Part shown: positions 46,062-53,129 of the stretch, piece after piece
Layout: each line of letters begins with the position of its first letter
Numbering within the stretch: the first letter of the stretch is position 1
Origin: an uncultured SAR86 cluster bacterium
GTDB taxonomy: Bacteria; Pseudomonadota; Gammaproteobacteria; Magnimaribacterales; AG-339-G14
Length of the DNA stretch: 64,000 bases
NCBI GenBank assembly: GCA_902561325.1
Contig: CACEOL010000002.1
Span: 124,001-188,000 of the forward strand
Reading direction: 5' to 3'
Program-made: the position numbers and the translations under genes
Notes under the pieces: model-generated
Databases searched by the model: none
The model's input: only the letters and a program-made list of their open reading frames with translations
What the model was told of the DNA's origin: nothing

Positions 46062-46364
46062 TTAAATATCTAATTTTTCTCCACATCTAATCATTTTTAA
46101 ACTAGCTGCTCCTCCCTCAAGTAAGGGCTCTAAGACATTAGCTAACCCTGTTTCCGCTCTCCAATTTGCATAGTTCGAATGATTATCCAATGATTCCCAA
46201 TCTTCTATCAAATAGATGGTATTTGTTGTTTTATCTTCATAAGTATCTATGGAAATACATCCTTCAAAAGCCCTAGTATCTACTAATGCTTCCTTAAGAG
46301 TATTTTTTAAATCTTCAAATTTTTCTTTTTTTGCTGGGAATTCAACGATAACTAAATTTTTCAT
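46062..46364 (-). CDS. ABM-family (YgiN-like) small monooxygenase-fold protein
   Basis: The 100-residue protein has the ABM dimeric alpha-beta-barrel pattern: NLVIVEFPAKKEKFEDLKNTL, ALVDTRAFEGCISIDTYEDK, TIYLIEDWESLDNHSNY and WRAETGL. Members include quinol monooxygenase YgiN and many uncharacterised proteins. The exact reaction is unknown. It is divergent from a secreted protein of similar fold pattern at 46419, so the two may be functionally linked (inference). Confidence 0.8.
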   Translation of the reverse strand: MKNLVIVEFPAKKEKFEDLKNTLKEALVDTRAFEGCISIDTYEDKTTNTIYLIEDWESLDNHSNYANWRAETGLANVLEPLLEGGAASLKMIRCGEKLDI

Positions 46365-46418
46365 ATTTTTTTTAACTATATTAATATCAAAGACTATTTA
46401 ACTACATAAGGAGAAAAA

Positions 46419-46796
46419 ATGAAAAAACTAATTTTTGTTGTAATGTTAGGATTATCATCAATTGGCTTTAGCGGCCCTATTGTTGAAATTTATGAATGCC
46501 AAATCAATAAGGGTAAAACTTTAGAAGATTTATCGAATATGATGGATACATTTTCTACATATTTAAAGAAAGCTGGGTTATCAAGTTCCTACAAAGCTCA
46601 TGCAGGCTTTCAACAAATTCCTATCAAACCAGGTTCTGTAAATTGGATAGGAATTTCACCTACAGCGGAAGATTATGGTAAGGCCATAGAATGGTTTACT
46701 TCATCTAAAGATGGACAGGCTTTTGGAGAGTTATATCAATCTGTCTATACATGCCAAGAATCTTTTATGACCTTTATTACAACTTCTTCAAAATAA
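46419..46796 (+). CDS. Small secreted protein, unknown (possible ABM/NIPSNAP-like fold)
   Basis: The 125-residue protein has a signal peptide (KKLIFVVMLGLSSIGFS) and a mature domain of about 105 residues: IVEIYECQINKGKTLEDLS, SYKAHAGFQQIPI, NWIGISPTAEDYGKAIEWF and YQSVYTCQESF. Two Cys could form a disulfide, as expected in the periplasm. The strand-helix pattern resembles the halves of the secreted protein at 32779-33468. The function is unknown. AAGGAG lies six bases before the ATG, a strong ribosome-binding site. A bidirectional terminator follows. Confidence 0.72.
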   Translation: MKKLIFVVMLGLSSIGFSGPIVEIYECQINKGKTLEDLSNMMDTFSTYLKKAGLSSSYKAHAGFQQIPIKPGSVNWIGISPTAEDYGKAIEWFTSSKDGQAFGELYQSVYTCQESFMTFITTSSK

Positions 46797-46801
46797 ATTT
46801 A

Positions 46802-46836
46802 ATGTAAAAGGCTGATTTAAAATTGGCCTTTTACAT
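46802..46836. terminator. Bidirectional intrinsic terminator overlapping the ETF-QO stop
   Basis: The perfect 11-base arms 46802-46812 and 46826-46836 (ATGTAAAAGGC and its complement) enclose a 13-base loop. The right arm contains the stop codon of the ETF-QO gene. A/T-rich flanks on both sides suit termination in both directions. Confidence 0.75.
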
Positions 46837-48501
46837 ATTTGGATAATTAGGTCCGCCCATACCTTCAGGAGTAACCCAAACAATATTCTGACTTGGATCT
46901 TTAATATCACAAGTTTTGCAATGCACGCAATTCTGAGCATTAATCTGAAATTTCTGTTCTCCATCTTTTTCAACAACTTCATATACTCCTGCGGGACAAT
47001 ATCTTTGAGCTGGTTCGTCATAATCAGGAAGATTTACGGAAATAGGGATAGAAGCATCTTTTAAAGTTAAATGACAAGGCTGATCTTCTTCATGATTGGT
47101 ATTAGAAAGAAACACAGAAGACAATTTATCAAAACTAACAACGCCATCTGGTTTTGGATAATCTATTTTCTTAGACTCAGAAGCTTTTTTTAAACACGCG
47201 TAATCAGGAGTAGGGTGATTTAAAGTAAATGGAAGTTTGCCTCTAAAGATAAATTGATCAATCGCAGCTAAGGCGACACCCAATAGTCCTTTGAAACCCC
47301 ATTTCAATCCATTGTGCAAAAAAGGTCCCCAGTTTCTAGCTTTATGCAATTCTTTGTTTACCCAAGAATTCGCAAATTTCTCTTCATATGAAATCAAATC
47401 TTCACCGAATGAATCTTTTAAAAGAGCTTCAAAAATAGTTTCGGCTGCAATCATTCCTGACTTCATTGCCGTATGAGTGCCTTTAATTTTTGGGAAATTA
47501 AGCGTACCAGCATTGTCTCCAACCAATAACCCTCCAGGAAAAGACATTTTTGGTCTTGATTGATAACCACCTTTAATTAGTGCTCTTGCTCCATAGGCAA
47601 CCCTTTTACCTTTTTCAAGAATCTTTTTAATATCTTTGTGTTGCTTCCATTGTTGGAATTCATCGAATGGACTTAAATGTGGATTTTCATAATCTAATGG
47701 AACTACGTAACCAAGATAGACTTGATTATTTTCCCCGTGATAAAAATAAGATCCTGAAATAGTTCCATTACTTGGCCAACCCATAGTATGCATTACAGTT
47801 CCTTCTTTATGATCTTCAGGAGAAATATCCCATATTTCTTTAAAACCTATTCCGTAATGCTGAGGATCTCTATTTTCATCTAGATTGTACTTTTTAATTA
47901 ACTGCTTACCTAAATGTCCTCTGCAACCCTCTGCGAATACAGTATATTTGCCTCTCAGTTCCATAGATGGTTGATAAGAAGGTTTCTTTTCACCATCTTT
48001 TGAAATTCCCATTTCACCAGTAAGAACTCCTTTTACGATATTCTCTTCAAAAATTACTTCGGCTGCGGTAAATCCAGGAAAAATTTCAACTCCTAGAGAC
48101 TCGGCCTGTGAGGCTAACCATCTTGTAAAATTAGCCAAACTCATGACGTAATTTCCATGATTGTTAAATGTTGGAATTAAAAAACTAGGAAATGGTATGT
48201 TGATAGAAGAATTTCCAGAAATCATGAATTTGACAACATCTTTGGTTGCAGGAGAATTTAAAGGAGCATCTTTTTCTTTCCAATCAGGAATTAGTTCATT
48301 TAATGCAGTGGGTTCGAATACATTTCCGGAAAGAATGTGAGCACCAATTTCAGAGCCTTTTTCAAGAACGCAAACAGAAACGTCTTTTCCTTCAGCGCTT
48401 GCTAATTGCTTAACTTTAATAGCTGAAGATAGTCCTGAAGGGCCTCCGCCAATAATGAGAACATCATATTCCATGACATCTCTTTCAACCTGTTCATTCA
48501 T
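46831..48501 (-). CDS. etfD: Electron-transfer flavoprotein-ubiquinone oxidoreductase
   Basis: This 556-residue membrane-associated flavoprotein passes electrons from reduced ETF to ubiquinone, linking acyl-CoA dehydrogenation to respiration. It has the FAD motif VLIIGGGPSGLSSAIKV, EKGSEIGAHILSGNVFEP and the GGLLVGDNAGTLNFPKIKGTH segment. A C-terminal 4Fe-4S domain has four Cys (YCPAGVYE and NCVHCKTCDIKDP). The length matches the family. It is divergent from etfBA with a 135-base control region. The ATG at 48501 is used; a Met nine codons later is also possible. Confidence 0.96.
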   Translation of the reverse strand: MNEQVERDVMEYDVLIIGGGPSGLSSAIKVKQLASAEGKDVSVCVLEKGSEIGAHILSGNVFEPTALNELIPDWKEKDAPLNSPATKDVVKFMISGNSSINIPFPSFLIPTFNNHGNYVMSLANFTRWLASQAESLGVEIFPGFTAAEVIFEENIVKGVLTGEMGISKDGEKKPSYQPSMELRGKYTVFAEGCRGHLGKQLIKKYNLDENRDPQHYGIGFKEIWDISPEDHKEGTVMHTMGWPSNGTISGSYFYHGENNQVYLGYVVPLDYENPHLSPFDEFQQWKQHKDIKKILEKGKRVAYGARALIKGGYQSRPKMSFPGGLLVGDNAGTLNFPKIKGTHTAMKSGMIAAETIFEALLKDSFGEDLISYEEKFANSWVNKELHKARNWGPFLHNGLKWGFKGLLGVALAAIDQFIFRGKLPFTLNHPTPDYACLKKASESKKIDYPKPDGVVSFDKLSSVFLSNTNHEEDQPCHLTLKDASIPISVNLPDYDEPAQRYCPAGVYEVVEKDGEQKFQINAQNCVHCKTCDIKDPSQNIVWVTPEGMGGPNYPNM

Positions 48502-48550
48502 AATTCATCTCTTTTGGGCTAATTATTAAGATATAACCCATTTTCCTTCG

Positions 48551-48592
48551 AGTATTTTAATACTTTGATGAAAAGTCATCATCCTATAGAAT
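48551..48592 (+). promoter_or_regulatory. etfBA promoter with two palindromic operator-like sites
   Basis: TTGATG (48565-48570) and TAGAAT (48587-48592), 16 bases apart, form a likely sigma-70 promoter about 45 bases before etfB. A perfect palindrome AGTATTTTAATACT (48551-48564) abuts the -35 box, and a second, TGATGAAAAGTCATCA (48566-48581), covers the -35 box and spacer. Both look like binding sites for a dimeric regulator. Confidence 0.5.
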
Positions 48593-48636
48593 ATATGCTT
48601 CTTGAGTTATTCCACTAACCATTATAAAGGTAGTAT

Positions 48637-49389
48637 ATGAAAATTTTAGTACCAATAAAGAGAGTTGTAGATTACAACGTTAAAGTTAGGCCAAAAGCTG
48701 ACGAGTCGGGTGTAGACCTCAATAACGTAAAAATGGCTATTAATCCTTTCTGTGAAATTGCAGTTGAAGAAGCTGTAAGACTTAAAGAAGCTGGCTCAGC
48801 TACCGAAATAATTGCAGTTACTGTTGGAGCTGAAAATGCACAAGAACAACTTAGAACGGCACTTGCTTTGGGAGCAGATAGAGCCATTTTAGTTGAAACT
48901 GATTTGGAAGTTGAACCCTTAGGTATCTCAAAAGTTCTTAAGGCCGTCGTTGAAAAAGAATCCCCAAATCTAATTATTATGGGCAAGCAGGCCATTGATG
49001 GAGATAATAATCAAACAGGGCAAATGTTAGCCGCCTTAATGAATTATCCACAAGCAACTTTCGCTTCAGAGCTTAAAATTGAAGGAGAAAAGGCTGTCGT
49101 TACAAGAGAAGTAGATGGCGGTCTTCAAACTATTTCTATTAACTTACCTGCAGTGGTTACATCTGATTTAAGACTTAATGAACCAAGATATGCTTCTTTA
49201 CCAAATATAATGAAAGCAAAGCAAAAACCCTTAGATGTTATTAAATCTGACGATCTTGGAGTAGATTTAAATCCAAGAATTTCTACTTTGAAAGTTTCTC
49301 CTCCTCCAGAAAGAGAGGCGGGTATAATTGTCGAATCTGTCGACCAATTGGTTGAAAAATTAAAAAATGAAGCAAAGGTGATTTCATGA
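48637..49389 (+). CDS. etfB: Electron-transfer flavoprotein beta subunit
   Basis: EtfB binds AMP and, with EtfA, carries electrons from acyl-CoA dehydrogenases to ETF-QO. The 250-residue protein starts [19 protein letters not shown] and has [31 protein letters not shown] and the [20 protein letters not shown] recognition and nucleotide-binding region. The family C-terminal segment is [24 protein letters not shown] lies before the ATG. It overlaps etfA by four bases (ATGA). Confidence 0.97.
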   Translation: MKILVPIKRVVDYNVKVRPKADESGVDLNNVKMAINPFCEIAVEEAVRLKEAGSATEIIAVTVGAENAQEQLRTALALGADRAILVETDLEVEPLGISKVLKAVVEKESPNLIIMGKQAIDGDNNQTGQMLAALMNYPQATFASELKIEGEKAVVTREVDGGLQTISINLPAVVTSDLRLNEPRYASLPNIMKAKQKPLDVIKSDDLGVDLNPRISTLKVSPPPEREAGIIVESVDQLVEKLKNEAKVIS

Positions 49390-50315
49390 CAGCATTAGTA
49401 ATAGCAGAACACGATAACAAAGAGTTAAAAGTCTCAACACAAAACACAATAAGCGCAGCATCTAAGCTGGATAGCGATATTCATGTGCTAGTTGCTGGTT
49501 CAGATTGTAACTCAGTTGCTGAAGAAGCAGCTACGTGTGAAGGAGTTTCAAAAGTTTTGTATGTTGATTCAAAAGAGTATGAAAATTTTCTCGCAGAAAA
49601 TATCTCAAACCTAATCAAAAACATTAGCGATGATTATTCTTCGATTTTGGCTCCTGCAACTACTAATGGTAAAAATTATATGCCAAGGGTTGCTGCTCTT
49701 TTAGATGTTGCTCAAATTTCAGATATAAGTTCAGTTGAGTCAGAAGATACTTTTCAAAGACCAATTTATGCTGGAAATTGTATAGCTACTGTTCAATCAT
49801 CTGATGCAAAAAAAGTAATCACTGTCAGAACTACTGCATTCGATGCAGCCGCTAAAGATTCTAATAGTGCTGAAATTTTAAAATTAGAAGAGGTAAATGA
49901 TGCCGGTATATCTGAATTTATTAAAGAAGAATTAGCTAAATCAGACCGTCCAGAATTAACAGCTGCTGAGGTGGTTATCTCTGGTGGAAGAGGCATGCAA
50001 AATGGGGATAACTTCACTTTGCTTGAAGGTATAGCAGATAAATTGGGTGCAGCCATAGGAGCTTCAAGAGCAGCAGTTGACTCGGGATTTGTTCCTAACG
50101 ACTATCAAGTTGGTCAAACTGGAAAGATAGTAGCTCCTAATCTATACATTGCTGTAGGTATTTCAGGTGCAATTCAGCACTTAGCTGGAATGAAAGACAG
50201 TAAAGTTATTGTCGCAATTAACAAAGATGAAGATGCACCTATCTTTCAAGTTGCAGATTATGGATTAGTTGCAGACTTATTTACCGCTTTACCTGAAATG
50301 GAGTCAAAAATATAA
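49386..50315 (+). CDS. etfA: Electron-transfer flavoprotein alpha subunit
   Basis: EtfA holds the FAD that accepts electrons from acyl-CoA dehydrogenases. The 309-residue protein has the FAD-binding C-terminal domain: [19 protein letters not shown] (about 197-215), [39 protein letters not shown] and [19 protein letters not shown]. The N-terminal domain is more variable, as usual. It is four-base overlapped with etfB and followed three bases later by nfuA. Confidence 0.97.
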   Translation: MTALVIAEHDNKELKVSTQNTISAASKLDSDIHVLVAGSDCNSVAEEAATCEGVSKVLYVDSKEYENFLAENISNLIKNISDDYSSILAPATTNGKNYMPRVAALLDVAQISDISSVESEDTFQRPIYAGNCIATVQSSDAKKVITVRTTAFDAAAKDSNSAEILKLEEVNDAGISEFIKEELAKSDRPELTAAEVVISGGRGMQNGDNFTLLEGIADKLGAAIGASRAAVDSGFVPNDYQVGQTGKIVAPNLYIAVGISGAIQHLAGMKDSKVIVAINKDEDAPIFQVADYGLVADLFTALPEMESKI

Positions 50316-50318
50316 AAT

Positions 50319-50903
50319 ATGTCTGTGGTTACAATCTCAGATTCTGCTGTAACTTACCTTCAAGACTTACTTAATAGTCAAGAAGAAGAAACAAACATTA
50401 AAATTTTTGTTTCTGACCCTGGAACCATGAGGGCCGAAACATGTATTGTTTATTGTAAAGTTGGCGAAGAAGAAGAAGATGATGTCTTGATGGAAGTTGG
50501 AGATCTTTCTGTTTATCTGGAAAATGAAAGCCTTCCCTTTTTAGAAGATTGCAAGGTTGATTATCATCCTGATAAATTTGGAGGACAACTTACAATCAGA
50601 GCTCCCAATGCAAAAGTACCGAGTTTGAAAGAAGATAGTTCCATTGAAGAAAAAATTAATTATTATTTATATAGCGAGATAAATCCTTCTCTTGCATCTC
50701 ATGGAGGTGAAGTGAGTCTTGTAGAGGTAATTGATTCAAGCAAAGCCGTTTTGAGATTTGGTGGCGGCTGTCAAGGTTGCGGCATGGTTGACCTTACTCT
50801 TAAAAATGGTGTTGAAAAGACTTTAAAAGATAACATTCCTGAGATAACAGAAATAGTTGACTCTACAGATCATTCTTTTAAAGATAATGCGTTTTACAAA
50901 TAA
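50319..50903 (+). CDS. nfuA: Fe-S biogenesis protein NfuA
   Basis: NfuA carries and delivers 4Fe-4S clusters. The 194-residue protein has a degenerate A-type N-terminal domain (TYLQDLLNSQEEETNIKIFV) and a C-terminal Nfu domain with the cluster-binding CxxC in RFGGGCQGCGMVDLTLKNG (about 147-165). The length is normal. It follows etfBA by three bases; a supply of clusters to ETF-QO is an attractive but unproven reason for this placement. A weak hairpin (50902-50920) begins at its stop codon. Confidence 0.95.
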   Translation: MSVVTISDSAVTYLQDLLNSQEEETNIKIFVSDPGTMRAETCIVYCKVGEEEEDDVLMEVGDLSVYLENESLPFLEDCKVDYHPDKFGGQLTIRAPNAKVPSLKEDSSIEEKINYYLYSEINPSLASHGGEVSLVEVIDSSKAVLRFGGGCQGCGMVDLTLKNGVEKTLKDNIPEITEIVDSTDHSFKDNAFYK

Positions 50904-50929
50904 CGTCTAATTTTGACGTTTGTTTCCCT

Positions 50930-50935
50930 TATAAT
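50930..50935 (+). promoter_or_regulatory. Candidate -10 box for a leaderless sbcB transcript
   Basis: A perfect TATAAT lies six bases before the sbcB ATG at 50942, which would put the transcription start on the start codon itself. TTGACG at 50913-50918 is too close (11 bases) to be a standard -35 box. Confidence 0.45.
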
Positions 50936-50941
50936 TTAGAG

Positions 50942-52357
50942 ATGATTGCTTCAGACGATCTTTATGTTTTCTATGATACGGAAACAACTGGGCTAGATAT
51001 TAATTTCTCTCAAATCATTCAAATTGGATGTGTATTAACGGATAGTAATTTCAACGTACTCGAAGAGCTTAATTTAAGTTCAAAAGTTCTTCCATGGATA
51101 GTTCCTTCCCCAGATGCATTTTTGGTACATAAACAAACCGAATGCCTAGAGTCAGGTCAGTCTCATTTTGAGATGATGAAATCATTAAGAGATAAGTGGT
51201 TGTCATGGGGGAAAGAGAAAAATTTAATATTCATCTCATATAACGGCCATCGATTTGACGAAGAACTTGTTAGAAGGCAGTTTTATTGGAATCTTTTTGA
51301 ACCCTATATAACTAACACAAACGGTAATCGTAGACTTGATCTCATGAGTCTGTTTCAGATAATTGGAAATTTTTACAGTTCAAAAATAAAAGTTCCTCAG
51401 GATGAGGATAAAAATATCAGTTTGAAATTAACTGATTTAGCTGAGGAAAATAATATTTCTGTAGAAAATGCTCACGATGCAATTGTTGATTGCATGCTGA
51501 TGGTTAATTTGATGAAAAAAATTAAAAAGCATGCACCTGAAGCATTAGATGCAGCTGTAAAAGGATCTTCAAAAAATGGAAATATTGAACTGACTAAGTC
51601 CAGTCCTTTCTCTATTTTGGGAGAAATCTATCGGAAGAAAAAATACATCTATCCTGTAATTTCGTGTGGACAAAATCCCAATCAAACAAATCAGGTTGCA
51701 TTGATAGATTTATATTTTGATCCAAAAAAAATGTTTGATATGTCGGATTATGAATTATCAGAACAATTTGGAGCAGGAGGAGGGCTTAAAATAATTTCAA
51801 TAAATAAAAGCATTCCTTTAATGCCTGCAAACAAAATAACAAATATCGAAGAATTTCTTGACTCACCTCTAAAATTGTTAGAATCAAGAGCTCAGCAAGT
51901 TATTGAGAATACAGACTTTCAAAATAGAATTTGCGAACTATTATCTATCAATCAAAGAGAATATCCCCCCAACAAATATTTAGAACAAAAGGTATATGAA
52001 AGATTTCCCTCAAATAGCGACAAGCTTTGGATGGAAAGATTTGAAATATCTACTTGGGCAGAAAAAGCAAAACTCCTAAATGGGTTTGAAGATGAAAGGT
52101 ATAGAGAGCTCTCTCAAAGGCTCATAAATTATTTAAAACCTGAATTTTCCTCAAATAAAGAACAGGATAATTATCATGAATTTTTAAAGGAGCGACTTTT
52201 AACAAATGGTCCTTGGAAAATGACTTTGGAGAAAGCAATTTCAAGAACAAACTCATTGAAAATTGAGGCAGAAGAAAATAAAGAACAAGAGAAATTAGAA
52301 ATTATTAATTCTTTGTTAAACCACTATCAGGAAAAGAAATCTTTTTCTGAGCTTTAG
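50942..52357 (+). CDS. sbcB: Exodeoxyribonuclease I
   Basis: ExoI degrades single-stranded DNA 3' to 5' in repair and recombination. The 471-residue protein has the DEDD exonuclease residues in VFYDTETTGLDINFSQIIQIG (about 8-28), FISYNGHRFDEELVRRQFYW (about 98-117) and AHDAIVDCMLMVNL. An SH3-like and a helical C-terminal domain follow, with the length matching E. coli SbcB (475). It has no ribosome-binding site, in line with a leaderless start. Its 3' end overlaps the convergent csiV-like gene by 53 bases, the longest tail-to-tail overlap in the window. Confidence 0.94.
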   Translation: MIASDDLYVFYDTETTGLDINFSQIIQIGCVLTDSNFNVLEELNLSSKVLPWIVPSPDAFLVHKQTECLESGQSHFEMMKSLRDKWLSWGKEKNLIFISYNGHRFDEELVRRQFYWNLFEPYITNTNGNRRLDLMSLFQIIGNFYSSKIKVPQDEDKNISLKLTDLAEENNISVENAHDAIVDCMLMVNLMKKIKKHAPEALDAAVKGSSKNGNIELTKSSPFSILGEIYRKKKYIYPVISCGQNPNQTNQVALIDLYFDPKKMFDMSDYELSEQFGAGGGLKIISINKSIPLMPANKITNIEEFLDSPLKLLESRAQQVIENTDFQNRICELLSINQREYPPNKYLEQKVYERFPSNSDKLWMERFEISTWAEKAKLLNGFEDERYRELSQRLINYLKPEFSSNKEQDNYHEFLKERLLTNGPWKMTLEKAISRTNSLKIEAEENKEQEKLEIINSLLNHYQEKKSFSEL

Positions 52358-53129
52358 TAAGCTTTATAAGCATCCCAAATTTTGGATGATCTACATAATG
52401 AAGTTCGCCACTTCGAAATTTTTTTGAGTGCTCAACTTCGTAAAGAACTTTTTGATTTTTTTCTTCATATATATCTAGCTCTTTTTCTTCATTGAAAACA
52501 TTTTTTCCAACTATTAATCTTTCATCTTGTGTAAATAAAGGATCTAACTCAGAAAGATATAGTTTTGCATTAAAGTGTAAAAAACGTTCTTTGTAGAGTT
52601 GAAAAAAACCAAATATCCTAGTCCCCTTAAAAAAATCACTATCGATAAAAATAAGCTCAGCTGCATCTTTACCCTTTATATTTTGAAACCATGATTTTGT
52701 GGAAATAACCCTAAAGTCTCTACTTCTTGCAATTTTAGAAACTTCAGCTGATAGAGAAAATTCTCTTGCAGAATCAATTTCAAATACAGATTTTTTTACT
52801 TCTAAGGTTGGAATAGTTTCAATGTCACTTGGAGCTTCATCTTCAGAAGTAGATAAATCTGAGTCTTCTTCAATTTTTACTGACATAAATAAATGTTGAA
52901 ATTTATATTCAAGATTTAACGGTAATGAATTAATTTCTAATTTGGGATAAGGAAACTCGGCAAGAAAAGTTATATTATCTGGAATATCGAGTTCAGGAGG
53001 GAGAAACTTTTCATTAGTTTCAAAATCAGGAAGATATTTGATTAAAATTAAATCAACCAAATAAAGCTGCTCCTCAGAAATTAAATTTATCGAAAGAAGA
53101 GTTAGCAAAAGAGATACTTTATTTTTCAT
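52305..53129 (-). CDS. csiV: CsiV-like peptidoglycan-binding protein
   Basis: The 274-residue exported protein has a short signal peptide (KNKVSLLLTLLSINLIS) and begins its mature part with LYLVDLILIKYLPD, the strand usual for CsiV (DUF2066-neighbour type protein that activates LpoA/PBP1a in Vibrio). A C-terminal FLHFNAKLYLSELDP and KKFRSGELHYVDHPKFGMLI segment is also typical. Position next to mfd is the conserved gammaproteobacterial arrangement. The start is the ATG at 53129, overlapping the mfd end by 11 bases; three residues upstream there is another Met. The sequence is diverged, so moderate certainty. Confidence 0.75.
   Translation of the reverse strand: MKNKVSLLLTLLSINLISEEQLYLVDLILIKYLPDFETNEKFLPPELDIPDNITFLAEFPYPKLEINSLPLNLEYKFQHLFMSVKIEEDSDLSTSEDEAPSDIETIPTLEVKKSVFEIDSAREFSLSAEVSKIARSRDFRVISTKSWFQNIKGKDAAELIFIDSDFFKGTRIFGFFQLYKERFLHFNAKLYLSELDPLFTQDERLIVGKNVFNEEKELDIYEEKNQKVLYEVEHSKKFRSGELHYVDHPKFGMLIKLTKAQKKISFPDSGLTKN

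Noticed and set aside
48672-48995. 107-codon minus-strand frame inside etfB
   Set aside because: Antisense shadow of a well conserved gene, with low-complexity Ser/Thr/Ala content and no start signals.
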